This document shows, piece after piece, positions 46,845 to 58,910 of a stretch of 64,000 nt of DNA. The position numbers and the translations under genes were made by a program. Origin of the DNA: Meghimatium bilineatum (Eukaryota > Mollusca > Gastropoda > Stylommatophora > Philomycidae); the NCBI GenBank assembly GCA_034231615.1, contig CM067298.1, positions 57,440,883 through 57,504,882 on the forward strand, in the 5' to 3' direction. The notes under the pieces were generated by a model that worked only from the letters and a program-made list of their open reading frames with translations, was not told the DNA's origin and made no database searches. The first letter of the stretch is position 1, and each line of letters begins with the position of its first letter.

Positions 46845-47103
46845 AACTAGCATGGTTCGGACATGTATTTAGGCACGATTCCTTGTCAAAAACAATACTG
46901 CAGGGAACTGTCAAGGGTGGAAGAAGCAGAGGATGGCAAATAAAGGCATGGACAGACAACATCAATGAATGGACAGGGCAAGATATTTCCACACTCATCC
47001 GCAACGCTGAGGATAGTATTCGCTGGAGGACTCTGTTTGCTGAGGCATCCAATGAGGTACCTCTACGACCCTGAAGGGATACGGGTTTATTGATTGATTG
47101 ATA
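46845..47103 (+). mobile_element. RTE-A 3' end with (TTGA)n tail
   Basis: WFGHVFRHDSLSKTILQGTV, then GGRSRGWQIKAWTDNINEW, GQDISTLIRNAEDSIRWRTL, stop, GGGTTTATTGATTGATTGAT. It preserves the reading frame that has a stop in the copy at 11080. Confidence 0.85.
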
Positions 47104-47479
47104 TTTGATCACAGACGTTTTTCTAATAACTGGTGCAATCTCTTCCTCACACGATCTCTTCTTGTTCTGTTTGCTGTTTTTCTTAGACATCTCATTATCA
47201 CACAATTAGTTAAAATAATAACATCAGATGAGCTAGTATGGCAGTCTCACAATCCGAATTCCAAGAACTAGATCGAATTTCAAAATCAGGGAAAAACGTG
47301 TTACTCCATACAATTGAAGGGAGAAGAGTGTGGCTACTGAACGCATGAATGGTGCTTTAAAATACAATAAGTGAACATCAATTTTTTAATACAGGACATA
47401 TTCTGTATTTTACAATTGTCATTATCATTACACATCTACTACAATAATCGCTATAATTATTATCATAATAATAATAGTT

Positions 47480-48060
47480 TGTATTTTTCTTCTTGTTCGC
47501 AGTTTGACAAGTCTACACAGCAAGTCCAGTTTTATTACTAAATGCTGCTGTATTTGAAAGCTCCTCGGTGCTCCCACATAGTTTTCTGTGAATACCCACC
47601 TCTGTGGGCCAGTATTCTTCACCTTAACTAGTTTTGTGTATTGCAATCTTGTGGGATATGTTCAGCGGTCTGTGCTGCTTACCCATATATACACAGAGGT
47701 AATGAGACCAGTCTTAGTCTATTTAAGCGGCTGTTTTTTCACTTGTGTCCAGTTCTGAGGCGGAAGATGACCAGCTCAGCTCTGTCGAGATAGTGATAGT
47801 TGTTTTTGGATAATCGACTTGATTGATAGCTTTGATATGGCCCTTTTTCCTTGGTAGGTGATTTCTTGGTCTTTTTGTTCCTTTGTTGCTCCATCCTTTG
47901 CCAGCTTACCAGTATCTTCATTTCTTCGTATGCCACAGTGGAATTGGTATCCACTGCAGTACTACACTTCTTTGGATGCTCACTAATTATATGGCTTCCT
48001 TCAGGTATAGTACTTTGTAATATTGTTATTATTCTGTGTGCGAAGGTATGAAGGTCTCAC
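47480..48060 (-). mobile_element. LINE-M C-terminal fragment (post-RNase H)
   Basis: On the minus strand: DTNSTVAYEEMKILVSWQRM, then SRLSKNNYHYLDRAELVIFR LRTGHK (about 47800-47740), CIYG-x-AAQTAEHIPQDCNT (about 47690-47640), then EYWPTEVGIHRKLCGS-like. This is the conserved 'IFRLRTGH...CxCG...AEHILQDC' tail of Jockey/I-like LINEs. 5'-truncated, with a stop after GHK. Confidence 0.7.
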
Positions 48061-48204
48061 CAGAAAGAACGCAAAAGAATAATGTGTAAAATGCATATAA
48101 TTAACGATAGCTAAGGTAACAACAGTACGCCGAATATTGTTAACAATAGCATGATGTATCACGTATTTTTAAAAATCTTGATCATAAATCTGACAAAATA
48201 AAAG

Positions 48205-48208
<4 letters not shown>
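48061..48208. other. unassigned spacer
   Basis: Nothing recognised. Confidence 0.3.

Positions 48209-48301
<93 letters not shown>
48209..48301. repeat. (AT)n microsatellite
   Basis: About 46 perfect AT units. Confidence 0.97.
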
Positions 48302-48302
<1 letters not shown>

Positions 48303-48975
48303 TGGAAAATAGTCACTTGATTACACTATATTCACAATAGTTTCTACATAGCTTTAATTGTTTAATTCTATGTGACTTACTTCGGAAAATATACTAGTTT
48401 ATATTGCATAAACCAGGTATATATCACATTTATTACGGAAACATTAAAAAACTTTTCTGACATGGTCTAAACAAAACCTTACCTCGTTCAAGCAGTTTTA
48501 GATTTCTGGTGTTGGCTTAAAGTGGTCTGATGTTCCATGATGTTTGTGCTGTTTTTCCAAATTCTTTCCAAGATGTCGCAAGTTCAAAACGACGAACCGG
48601 TGAAACTCTAGGATAAAATAAATTTAAAATGTGCACTGAAACGACAAATCATGGAGACGAAATGGTTTCTGTAGCTCACACGAAAGAACTGGCAAGGTCA
48701 AAGAATGTCTAACACAAATACACCGTGATCGTAATATGTGGTGGGTGATGGGATTCTGCAGAAATAGTTTATTTTATACAGTAGGAGAAATTAAAGAGAG
48801 CATATGATAATTGTCGCAGGTTATTCGTCGCGATGTCTCCATGTAACTGATGATTTGTGCTTTTAAAACTGAGCCGAGTAAATGATTCACACGTCTACGA
48901 TCTTGACCATAGTTACCACTCAATATTTCGAAAATAGCTCAGTTCCGAAAACTAGAAAATCCCATCTCTCATATA
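48302..48975. other. unassigned region
   Basis: No recognised gene or repeat. Confidence 0.35.
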
Positions 48976-48994
48976 TATATCTCGTATATATATA

Positions 48995-49084
48995 TAGAGA
49001 GAGAGAGAGAGAAAGAGAGGGATAGAGAGAGAGAAAGAGAGGGATAGAGAGAGAGAGAAAGAGAGGGATAGAGAGAGAGAGAGT
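48995..49084. repeat. (GA)n-rich microsatellite
   Basis: GAGAGAGAGAAAGAGAGGGATA in three imperfect ~26-bp repeats. Confidence 0.95.
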
Positions 49085-49555
49085 TTGACCATTTATTTAA
49101 GAACATTGCACTAACAAAAACCCTCCAGATTGTTACTTGTAGAGACATAATCTTGATATGGCTTGTTTTGTGAGTTACTTAATTGTTAGAAACGGCAAGC
49201 GATAATTTAGTTTGCCCCCCCCCCAATCCTTTAATTTACTAAATTAATTTAGTTTGTACTTTGTGTTCAACAATATCATATCCATACATTTAAATAAATC
49301 TGTCAATGCCAATATGTCCCACAAAAATATTTAACACAATCCAAACTTCTGCTGGGTAGTGGTCAATCTTGATTGATTTAGCACAGATTTAAACCAGATA
49401 AAAAGTACCACAGACAAAAAACAGGTAATGTCAATCAATAAACCAGAAAAACAACACTACCCTTACCGATGATCAACAACTTAAAAAAAATCAAAGAAAT
49501 CCAATAAAGATGCAAAATAGCATAACAGATCTCAGGGCAGATGCCCCTTATTTTC
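49085..49555. other. unassigned region
   Basis: Nothing recognised apart from a C run near 49216-49224. Confidence 0.35.
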
Positions 49556-49559
49556 AAAA

Positions 49560-49980
49560 ACAAATACGTAAACATGAACACCAAAACGGCACTATATAAA
49601 ACGATCACTATACTATCACAATGCTACAATATCAAAAGTGGACATTAACAACAGAGCCAAAAGAAAATTTGTTACAACAGAAATTACTTGTCTAAGTAGA
49701 GTTCTCTGATTAACAAAAAGGGATAAAATCTAAAATTAAACGTTAGAAGACTAACAAACACAGTTACCATCAGACAGTGTCTCTCAAAAAGCATTACTAT
49801 ATATCCACGATGGTTACAGAGCCTGGTCAAGATAATGCAAAAGATATATTACAGAAATAAAGGAATCAGCGAAAACAATCAAATATGAAACACACACAAA
49901 AATTAACATCTCCAGAGAACTCTTCTCCCCTAATTGTGCTAGACACAAAAGGGTATCAAGCGAAAAGAAAGAAATGAAAC
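49560..49980 (+). mobile_element. RTE-B, highly decayed 3' part
   Basis: Pieces such as NTKTALYKTI, SQCYNIKSGH and QSQKKICYNRNYL follow the RTE-B order 'TKI.LFKTIILPTLCYQCQTW'. The end CATCTCCAGAGAACTCTTCT then ACACAAAAGGGTATCAAGCG matches the RTE-B terminus. Confidence 0.6.
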
Positions 49981-51295
49981 AGTCATCCCTGCTCATGCTC
50001 CCAAGAAAATCTTGAATGTAGCTTCAATTTTATCTCATTTAAAAAACTTTTTCAATCCACTCAATGCAGAAACTATTTAATCAATTAGAATGAATAAATT
50101 ACACGTATGTGAAACGATAAAAAGGACAAATAGTTCACCCGACTCATTGTGAATGAAGTGGTTATTAGTCAATATCATTGTTTCCTTGTAGATGTAAAGA
50201 TGCAGTCTCTCCCAGCTGATATCTAAAATATTCACACTTATAATTGATGTAGCTAAAGGATACCATACAATTTCTCTACAGTTCGTGGAAATTTCTACTA
50301 GTACCACATTTAATACTGAATTCCCCTAATACTTGTTAAAAATATAATAAATCGCAGCCTCCGCCTCCAGTACGCATTCATGAAGCAGCTTCAACAAGTG
50401 TCCTTTATTAAACACTCTAAACATGGATGCAAATCAGTGTGTTTCTCGTCACCATGTAGGTATGCATGTCAATAAATATATGTGATACCAACGAAGTCCA
50501 AAGTAGCTATAGATGCCATAACTCATATCGATATCGTTCATTTTGAATACTTCGAAGCATGGACGGAGAGTCTGAAACAATAACCACCTTAGTAAATAAA
50601 GCTCCACAGTGTCACCTTATGGCAGCTGTTACAAATTCTAACTTCATGCAGTTGAATGAACTATCTATGCCGTTTGAAACATTTATGAGCAATTAATGAA
50701 ACATTGAAAGACTAGCTTTTTCATTAAAAACGGAAATTAATTATTTTTAAAAGCTCAGATTCTTGAGCAAAAACACGAGATCCCCAGGTCTCATAGAAAA
50801 GCTTAGATTTGAAAACAAAATCGCAGGAGTGGCAACACTGGTCTTGGATGCCAGCGCAAGGATGTCTGTTACAGGAGCTATGAGGCTAACTTCAGAAGGT
50901 TAAATGTTATTATGCCAATGTATTCCTTTACCGACGTGTAAATAAAAACAACAACGAACAATATACATTTCTTTTGTTTGGAATACAACTTTCTATGCAA
51001 AATTCAGCGCAATTAAATAATTAATCCTCGCAGTTGTTTATTACAATACCAAAATTTATTATAAGTAAAATTAAATGTTACCCCTTCTTGTATACACAAT
51101 ACTGTTGTAAATGAAGATTGCTTGACAATGTGGCATGCAAAAACTCAACCCACCAATTGAGACGGTCAGCATTATAGAGTTCAGTCGTGCTCCAATTAAT
51201 TATGTGGTGCCGATCAAGTGACGCGACTATTTTCTCAGAACTGTTAAACGACTAATGATAGCTTTTTCCAATACATTCTACATACAACAGCTTCA
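49981..51295. other. unassigned region
   Basis: 1.3 kb with no recognised gene, RNA or repeat. Confidence 0.4.
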
Positions 51296-51713
51296 GGTAA
51301 AGTAATTGAGATGTTGCAAAGTGAATGGTAGGATGTATAAATGGATAAACGTATACCTACATAACAAGAATTTACTAATCCTCAAGAATCCTACTACGCC
51401 ATGGGGTAACACGGGAAGGGATATTGTCTCCCACGCTGTTCCTGGTCTACATCAATGATCTGGTGGCTGAGCAACCACATGGTAAAAGTGTGGCAATGTA
51501 TGCTGATGACTTGGTAATATGGTACACGGAAGAACATGCCACAGTGGCTACCAAACAGGTAAAGAGAGCTATGGATGGCTTAGTCACATGGGAAAACATA
51601 TGGTGTGCCAGCATCAATATAGATAAGTGCAGTACTACTCTCTTTACACTCTCACCAAAACAAAAAGCTAGTAACATTAAAGATAAATTAGAGGGTTTGA
51701 AGGAAGACAAATT

Positions 51714-51728
51714 ACAAACATATCTTGG
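51714..51728. repeat. target-site duplication of the (CAAA)-tailed element, left
   Basis: ACAAACATATCTTGG, also at 52437-52451. Confidence 0.8.
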
Positions 51729-52436
51729 TAAAGCAAGAAGACCTAACCCAACTCTAATGTCGAGCCTTCCTATACCAGAAATATGCTCGCGAAGAGAAAG
51801 GGTTCCGTACTCGATGCGCTAAGGCACAAAAGGGACAACGATTTAGCCCTGGCCCAACTCTACTGTCAGGTTTTCCTACACCGGAAATACACCTGAAGAG
51901 AGAAAGGGTTCAGTACCTGATGGGCCCAGGCGCTATTGGGACAAGGACGCTCAGCTCTAGAACGCCTTGCTCTCAAACGCGTGGTGTGAGACTCGAACTT
52001 GGACAAGGGGTACACGATGTCGGTGAATGACACCTCGGCTAAGAGGGCGAAAGAGCCAGGGTCCAACTCCTCTGTTGAGTTCTTCCCCTTAAGGAACCAG
52101 GCTCACGGATGAGAAACGGTTCAGTACCCAATGGGCACAGGCACAGCACGTCCAATTACACGAGACAAGTTCATAGACAGTGGAACACCTCGTTTGAGTC
52201 AGACTAAGAGCAAGAAAATAGTCTGGGCGAAGAGTCTCCACTACGCGTGCCTGGAGACAGATATAGAGGCTGTCACAGGCTAAGGGTAGCCCACCCGAAT
52301 TGTCAAGGCATGCCGAAATCGGATGTGCTAGGCCTACAAGGCGCATAACGGTGGCACAACGTAATCACGCTCCCGGCGGAAATCGCACGGATATCCGTGA
52401 TGGTTACAATGGAGCGAACGAAAAACAAACAAACAA
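51729..52436 (+). mobile_element. ~0.7-kb (CAAA)n-tailed retroposon with three internal repeats
   Basis: Inserted cleanly in LINE-E with a 15-bp target duplication and an (ACAAAC)n tail. It is GC-richer than its surroundings. The first ~430 bp hold three imperfect copies of a unit, CCAACTCTACTGTCAGGTTT then a TTCC-rich segment, GAGAAAGGGTTCAGTACC and GATGGGCCCAGGC, at about 51748, 51855 and 52058. No ORF. The 3' part (AATCGCACGGATATCCGTGA, TGGAGCGAACG) recurs at 31955-32125. It looks like a SINE or other non-autonomous retroposon; I see no tRNA, 7SL or 5S head. Confidence 0.7.
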
Positions 52437-52451
52437 ACAAACATATCTTGG
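52437..52451. repeat. target-site duplication, right
   Basis: ACAAACATATCTTGG, exact match to 51714-51728. The CAAA tail overlaps its left edge. Confidence 0.8.
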
Positions 52452-52729
52452 AGTCAAGTTTGACAGTAGGCTTACATAGAAGGAACACACCAACAAAGCA
52501 ACAACAAAGGCCAGAAGAAAGTTATATAAAATTATGTGGAACCACATGGGAAAAAAATACTTAGTAAAATTTACCAGCAGTGTATACGACCACATCTGGA
52601 ATATGGATCTGCTGCATGGTGTCCAGTATCAAATACTACATTTGATGATTAGGTAAGGTATAAAACCAGGTACGTCGGATAATTTATCCATACTGGGTCA
52701 ATTATCCCCTTTATTGCAACACAAAATGC

Positions 52730-52875
52730 TTCCAATGTAAAAAAAAATCTTATCGAAAGTATCTTCATTCCAACCCTGTACTACCAATGTCAAACATGGT
52801 CCTTAACAACAAAACATAGAGACAGCTGGTTACAACAGAGATGAGATGTCAGGGAACGACTCCTGGTAAGGACTG
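52730..52875 (+). mobile_element. RTE-B-like fragment
   Basis: NASNVKKNLIESIFIPTLYY then QCQTWSLTTKHRD, the 'LFxTIxLPTLCYQCQTW' block. Short. Confidence 0.65.
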
Positions 52876-53189
52876 AGTTTGTGTTATGCCGGATAGTTTA
52901 AAAACCAACCCGAACATGATGTGGCAACAACAAAGATATGCAGTCTTTTTCCCACAAGCCCCTAACAACCTCCCTGAAAATCCCTAACGGTAAAAATGCA
53001 GTATCGAAAATTGCCAGTTTACACATAATGTACATCGACGAATTACTTCTACGGAACGTGCATACATTTAGCTACAACATTTACAGATCACTCACCACAT
53101 GTTTATATTCCTAGTATTCACATTCATTATTCATTGTTAAATAATTTGTTAATTTTAGTGTGTTTGAAATGTTTTATTTTAAAATTTAC

Positions 53190-53260
53190 TGTTGTCAGTC
53201 AGAGATTGCATAAGGAAGACCACGTTCGGGAAAGAATATGTCACATGATGATGACAATTG
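53190..53260 (+). mobile_element. RTE 3'-terminal fragment
   Basis: GCATAAGGAAGACCACGTTC then ATGTCACATGATGATGACA. It resembles the end of the copy at 34440-34460 (GTCACGTGATGATGAT). Confidence 0.5.
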
Positions 53261-53299
53261 CTATGTCCGATAATTTCTGTGACCTGAAAAGGGGAAAGA

Positions 53300-53370
53300 A
53301 AGGAAAGCAAAATATGTCCGTTCATGCATGTCGTAAGACGCGACTAAAGAGATTTATGGTAAATGAAAAT
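53300..53370 (+). other. short dispersed repeat segment
   Basis: ATGCATGTCGTAAGACGCGA then CTAAAGAGATTTATGG. The same segment occurs in the SINE-2 copies at 57720 and 59675. Confidence 0.45.
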
Positions 53371-53396
53371 TAGGAAAATAAAACACAGGATAATGA

Positions 53397-53736
53397 TGTG
53401 TCTCACATTGATCCTGGAGTTCACATATCATATGTCTGACATTGGTCCTGGAGTTCACATATCATATGTCTGACATTGGTCCTGGAGTTCACATATCATA
53501 TGTCTGACATTGGTCCTGGAGTTCACATATCATATGTCTCACATTAATCCTGGTGTTCACATATCATATGTCTGACATTAATCCTGGTGTTCACATATCA
53601 TATGTCTGACATTGATCCTGGAGTTCACATATCATATGTCTCACATTGATCCTGGAGTTCACATATCATATGTCTCACATTAATCCTGGTGTTCACATAT
53701 CATATGTCTCACATTAATCCTGGTGTCCACAGATCA
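53397..53736 (+). repeat. 34-bp minisatellite, ~10 copies
   Basis: TCTGACATTGGTCCTGGAGT then TCACATATCATATG, with TTAATCCTGGTG variants in the second half. Confidence 0.95.
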
Positions 53737-54365
53737 TGATATGTTTGTCTCAGGATCACAAATGTTGCTGTCTTGTTCTGGTAACATAATATTCAGTGTT
53801 CTTCTTAAGCAATTATTCATAAAATTAGATAGTTTTTGCTGTAAAGTACATAATTTTCCGTGTCTCCAGAATCGGAAATAACATTCATTACATATATTAC
53901 AAATGGATTAGGTTTCACAATTTAGCGTTCGTTCTCAAATTCCTGCCTGGTAGCAGAATGTAATCCAGAGAATGAAGTGCGCCGTGACTTTGCTACGATA
54001 AGTATGTCTTTCAGCTAGACTTATCCAACATCAGCATGACAATTTTAGTCACTTTTGACATATATAAATAACCAAATGGTCAGAGGGTGTCCGACAAAGT
54101 GGATGATGCCGCAGTAACCTAATGAACAAATAGTCAAGCAAAATGAATTAAACAGGTTACTGAAACACTTACCTTGCCTATTAATAAAAAAAATATATTT
54201 AAAAAAAGTATATATTAAAAAACATACAATAAAACTAAACAGGACAATTCTCCACGTTTCGGCTCAAATTGAACCTTTTTCAAGAGACAAACAACAGAAA
54301 ACAACAAAATAAAAAACAAAATAGATGACTAGATTTCATCAAGCCCCGTCTCCATCAAGAATGGT
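53737..54365. other. unassigned region
   Basis: Nothing recognised apart from a sequence near 54255-54290 (CCACGTTTCGGCTCAAATTG) that recalls the ends of the foldback element at 31808. Confidence 0.35.
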
Positions 54366-54367
54366 GG

Positions 54368-54655
54368 CTGGGTTGTGTGCAAGATATTTTGACATAGTGG
54401 CTGTATCTTACAAGATATTTTGACACAATGATTGGGTCTTACTAGTTATTTTTACATAGTGTCTGGGTCTTACAAGATATTTTGACATAGTGGTTGGGTC
54501 TTACAAGATATTTTGATATTGTGGCTGGGTCTTACAAAATATTTTGATACGGTGGCTACAATATATTTTTTACATAGTGGCTGGATCTTACAAAATATTT
54601 GAACATAGTGGCTGGGTATTACAAGATATTTTGACATAGTGGCTGATTCTTGCAA
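54368..54655 (+). repeat. 31-bp minisatellite, ~9 copies
   Basis: TCTTACAAGATATTTTGACA then TAGTGGCTGGG, moderately diverged. Confidence 0.9.
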
Positions 54656-54674
54656 GATAAAGTGTACAAACAGT

Positions 54675-54778
54675 CTATCTATCCATCCATCTTTATATCT
54701 ATCTAATCGAATCTAAATCTACCTATACATCTAATCTAATCTAATCTAATCTAATCTAATCTAATCTAATCTAATCTA
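54675..54778 (+). repeat. (TATC)n and (TCTAA)n microsatellites
   Basis: Degenerate TATCTATC, then about 10 perfect TCTAA units at 54728-54777. Confidence 0.93.
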
Positions 54779-55900
54779 TACGCCGTGGCCCTATCTATAC
54801 GCGGTACGCAACCGCGCAGTTAAGAGATGACATTTAAGAACGTATTTTTGTTTCGCATGATGATAGCACCAAATGTCGCAAAGAGAGCACCCTGTGCTCG
54901 CCCACAACAGGTTGCTGACGCCTGAAACTGATTTTTTAATTTGTAGTTTCTGCTCAGAGTTAAATAGATATATTCAATATCCTAATAACCTATTGGACTG
55001 AGCCCATGACGTGATGTATACGTGTCTGCAGCAGTTAATGATATATCGTACTAGGTTGTGGCAGAGGTTGATCGATGATGTTCTAGTTTCAACATAAGTA
55101 ACACAATTCAGTCCAGCCGAAATCTGGGTCACTGTCTGGATAGTGTCAACATAACCAAAATAGTGATACGACAGGAAGAAAAGAGCGACTCTTGAGATTG
55201 CATAACAATCTTGTTATAGGCAGGTGTTACGGTTGCTGTTGTTGGTAGTTATAGAGGAAGTAAAATTAATTGGCAATATCAAGAAGGAATGTTTGAACTA
55301 TATTGTAACATGCTAGGAAAATGATGCATACACAAATCACCAGTGTCAAATATAACCCAACAAGGTGGAAAATATAGGGGTTGAAGAGGAATACTGGTAA
55401 AATGGGAATATGAATGGAATTATAATGTTTAAAATGGTATCAATAGTAAACACGAGACAATAGCAACGAAACACAAGGATAGATAGCGTTTCAATATAAA
55501 GGATTTCATCAGGGCTAAAACAACCAACAGATGACAACAAATATTTACGGGACAAGAGAAGAGAAGAATAGTGAAGAGGAAATTGATAGGTAAAGCGTGG
55601 GGTTAGGAAGAAATTCTAGTATTGAATGTGTTGAAATTAACATGCTAAATCAATGGTTATCAATTGAGCTGTATGGCTCAATAGGTATTTTCTTGCAGGG
55701 TCACGGAGGATACATTCACAATTGGAAGAACGCGGATTCACGAGGAAGCGAAAAAAAGGGCTCTTCACGGAATGATATACCCAAATCACTTTTTCAATGT
55801 TATACGCACAGCCATTTAATCTATGTTATAGTTCACGCATATTTCGTGGTGTCAGAGAAAGTCCACGTGACTAGCAGACCTAGCCCACTACGATGGGGGG
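54779..55900. other. unassigned region
   Basis: No recognised gene. The 103-codon ORF at 55597-55908 shows no family signature. Confidence 0.35.
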
Positions 55901-55904
55901 AGTC

Positions 55905-56045
55905 TTAACTAACCCTAACCCCAACCTCCATCTCCAAAAAACTAAGAATCACCCTCCCAAAAACTAAAAATCTAACACCAACCCTAACCCCAACCGCAAA
56001 TTCCCCTAACCGTAAATACCACTTCCCCAACCGAAAAACTAAAAT
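55905..56045 (-). repeat. degenerate telomere-like (CCCTAA) tract
   Basis: AACTAACCCTAACCCCAACC, CAACCCTAACCCCAACCGC and CCCCTAACCGT in a C/A-rich 140-bp stretch. Too degenerate for a true interstitial telomere. Confidence 0.5.
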
Positions 56046-56184
56046 ACACTGTCTTCCCTCTAAGAAATAATAAATGTAGCTCCGTTCCCTAATGTTTACG
56101 TTTACACTGATTTATAGTTTGTTTCGTAAAAAAATATGTCACGTGATGTGGACATCACAATGAACCCAAAATAGTAACTATCTC

Positions 56185-56332
<148 letters not shown>

Positions 56333-56334
56333 AT

Positions 56335-57185
56335 TCATTAAACCCTTTAATGCCTTTCAGCGTCAGGGGTTGAAGAGTTCTCTGGAGATGGCTATCGTGT
56401 GTGCTGAGTATATTATGGAATTTTTCGTCTCTTTTATTTTGGTGGTCCTCGTTTTCGAGGCAGGCCTTAAGATCTGCCTTCATTGTGTCTGTACAAAATC
56501 CACAATATCATAGCTTGCTGTGGTATGCTGTCTGATGGTAGTCTGCTGATGTGTGCAAACCATTTGATCTGTTGGCTCTTAATATACTCAAAGATTGGGG
56601 CGATGACGGTTCTTTGTCTAATGTCCTCATTTCTCACTCTTAGTGATATTCCTAGGATTCTGCGTAAGCATGCCTTTTCAGCTGTCACTAGTGTACGTTT
56701 GTCTTGTGCTGTCATTGTCCATGTTTGGCTTTGGTAGCACATCGTTGGCATAATAATCGTTTTGAATAGTATTATTTTGGTGTTTAAATCTACATTTTTG
56801 TTTCTGAAGATTGGTGTCGTTTGCCCTAGGGCTCGGTATTATAATACTTGCTTATCTACAAGCATTGTGTATTTCTTTATTGCTCTTGCCGTCTGTTGCT
56901 ATATTGCTTCCTAGATATGTGAATTGTGTCACTATATATTAGTGTTTCTTTCTGTTCTTCCTATCATCATTACTTCGGTCTTTTCTATCTTTTTCTTCAT
57001 GTTAAAGGTTTGGCATGTTGATGTAACCTGTCTATTTGACTTTGTAGTTGCTCTTCTGATGATGCTACTAATGTTTGGTTGTCTGCACATAACAATTCGT
57101 TTCTTATCCTTCAGATTAATGTTTAAATATGTATATTTAAAACAATAAATATATGTAGCCCAAAATAAATGGTAATAGAACATTA
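56335..57185 (-). mobile_element. RTE-B, catalytic region to 3' end
   Basis: On the minus strand: KRIVMCRQPNISSIIRRATT (start of the post-catalytic region, about 57115), IEKTEVMMIGRTERNTNI (56980-56930), LFKTIIMPTMCYQSQTWTMT then AQDKRTLVTAEKACLRRILG (56770-56640), RQRTVIAPIFEYIKSQQIKW then FAHISRLPSD (about 56610-56530), [23 protein letters not shown] (about 56415-56365). The 3' terminus CCCCTGACGCTGAAAGGCAT then TAAAGGGTTTAATG runs into the TG/AT tail. Frameshifted. Confidence 0.8.
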
Positions 57186-57189
57186 TTAT

Positions 57190-57685
57190 TACCAGTTTAT
57201 TAATAGTTGGGCTAAAAAATTAATTTTTCCTAGGAGGGATCTGTACGGAAAAAAATTCATTTTAAAACGGATAAAGGGTTAAAAGTGGTTCAGAGCCCCT
57301 TGTCTGAGTATGGTTAAGAATATAATTAATGATGTCATTCAGGGTTTCTCAAAGTTGATAATAGAGGCCGCAGCTCACTTCAAGATGAGGCCAAGAGGCC
57401 GTAGCTCACTTCAGGGTGAGGGCGCTAAAGAGTCGAGAATCTTTATAGAATAATAAACCAATCAAGAAACATAGATTAATTGTAGCTACTTATTACTTTG
57501 TAAGTGTAGGATATATGATATAATTGGTGCAATTCTTTTGTTATGAATCGGGCTGAAGCTTAGGCAGTACTATTATACTTATTCAAATCAGTGGCAAGCT
57601 TATAGAGGGATTGGAAAGCTATTTTCTAGCATTAAAATTAATATAATAATTGGTAGTATCTCCCGTGTATTGCTGGTATCTGAAA
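57190..57685. other. unassigned region
   Basis: It contains a two-copy direct repeat (GAGGCCGYAGCTCACTTCA, 57364-57414) and a hAT-end-like GGGTTTCTCAAAGTTG at 57342 without a visible partner. Confidence 0.35.
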
Positions 57686-57689
57686 GTGG

Positions 57690-57935
57690 GACAAAAAATA
57701 GCAGCACTTTTAATTACCAGACATGTCGCATGGTGCGACTATGGAGGTTATGGGGTGCGTTGGCTGTCGCATCACATAACGGGATAAAGTAGCTGAAGCC
57801 ATGCTGAAGTAGCATGTGTTAGGCCGAAAGGGGCATATATCGCAGTTAAGATATACATTATTGCATAATGCATTCCGTTCACCCGCTTACATCCTGCTAC
57901 TCTGTAGGAGTTTGAGAAGGTGCAGTAAGTAGAAG
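57690..57935 (+). mobile_element. SINE-2-like repeat, copy 1
   Basis: AAAAATAGCAGCACTTTTAA, CATGTCGCATGGTGCGACTA, GATATACATTATTGCATAAT, GCATTCCGTTC and GGAGTTTGAGAAGGTGCAG follow the order of 59630-59885. Confidence 0.55.
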
Positions 57936-58214
57936 CTGTGTGCACATCTTATTCATGACAGGAAACCAGGACAGTATGTGTGTAGCTTATGTGTGATTTT
58001 TGAAAATTGTCCTTGTTCTATGTTTTATTGTTAGCTATTATATTTTTTCATTAATAATATGTAGGTATTCTTTGGTAACCATTTTACCTCATTTTGTATT
58101 TCTTGCTTATTCGTGTGGTCACTGCAGCACTCTCCATTTAGTCGGTTAACTTCAGATATTTTGGTTATTTATATGCGGGATTTTATAGGCAACATGAATA
58201 CGTTGAATAGGTTT

Positions 58215-58300
58215 GTCATTACGTAATGAACGGTCCGGATGCATGATAACTCGGGACGGTGTTTAAAACTAGGTGCGTTGACCGTCAGAGACGCCTTCTG
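58215..58300 (-). mobile_element. short SINE-like fragment
   Basis: On the minus strand: CGTCTCTGACGGTCAACGCA, then GTTATCATGCATCCGGACCG. Related to 29088-29165. Confidence 0.5.
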
Positions 58301-58620
58301 TAGATCTCCCTCATAGAGACGAGGTCTGTACATCTCCCTCATAGAGACGAGTTCTGTACATCTCCCTCATAGAGACGAGTTCTGTATATCTCCCTCATAG
58401 AGACGAGTTCTGTACATCTCCCTCATATAGACGAGTTCTGTACATTTCCCTCATAGAGACTAGTTCTGTACATTTCCCTCATAGCGACGAGTTCTGTACA
58501 TCTCCCTCATAGAGACGATTTCTGTACATCTCCCTCATAGAGACGAGTTCTGTACATCTCCCTCATATAGACGAGTTCTGTACATCTCCCTCATAAAGGC
58601 GATTTGTACATCTGTCTCAT
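58296..58620 (+). repeat. 28-bp minisatellite, ~11 copies
   Basis: TCTCCCTCATAGAGACGAGT then TCTGTACA, well conserved. Confidence 0.96.
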
Positions 58621-58639
58621 ACAGACAGGAGGTGTACTT

Positions 58640-58910
58640 AGTCTACTCGGCGTCTCCTTGGTCTGTATGGGTGTACTTGGTCTCTTATGGTGTGTTTGGT
58701 CTGTTAGGGGTGTCATTTGTCTGTTACGGGTGTCCGGTGCCCTTGGTCTGTTAGGCATGTCCTTGGTCTGAACGGATGTACTTGGTCTGTTAGGCGTGTC
58801 CTTGGTCTATATGAGTGTCGTGTCCTTGGTAGGTTGGGGTGTCGTGTCCTTGGTATGTTGGTCGTGAACTTGGTATGTTGGTCGTGAACTTGGTATGTTG
58901 GTTTGCCGGT
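58640..58910 (+). repeat. ~20-bp degenerate minisatellite
   Basis: GTGTCCTTGGTCTGTTAGG variants, ending in three near-perfect 20-bp copies of ACTTGGTATGTTGGTCGTGA (58845-58905). The ORF at 58839-59033 is a by-product. Confidence 0.85.

Larger units (their letters stand above)
51300..52665 (+). mobile_element. LINE-E RT fragment, interrupted
   Basis: VNGRMYKWINVYLHNK (about 51328), then 51424-51724 open: SPTLFLVYINDLVAEQPHGK, catalytic AMYADDLVIWYTEEHATVAT (about 51497), CSTTLFTLSPKQKAS, LKEDKLQTYLG. Interrupted at 51728 by a 0.7-kb insertion and resumed at 52437: TYLGVKFDSRLT, KEHTNKATTKARRKLYKI, YGSAAWCPVSNTTF. Same family as 16195-16860. Inactive. Confidence 0.8.

Noticed and set aside
54255..55520. 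Possible element bounded by CACGTTTCGGCTC and GCGTTTCAATATAAAGGA
   Set aside because: The two segments are not clearly inverted copies of each other.
57342..57420. hAT end (GGGTTTCTCAAAGTTG) near 57342, and a similar GGATTCTCAAAGTGG at 38283
   Set aside because: No matching inverted end or 8-bp duplication was found for either.
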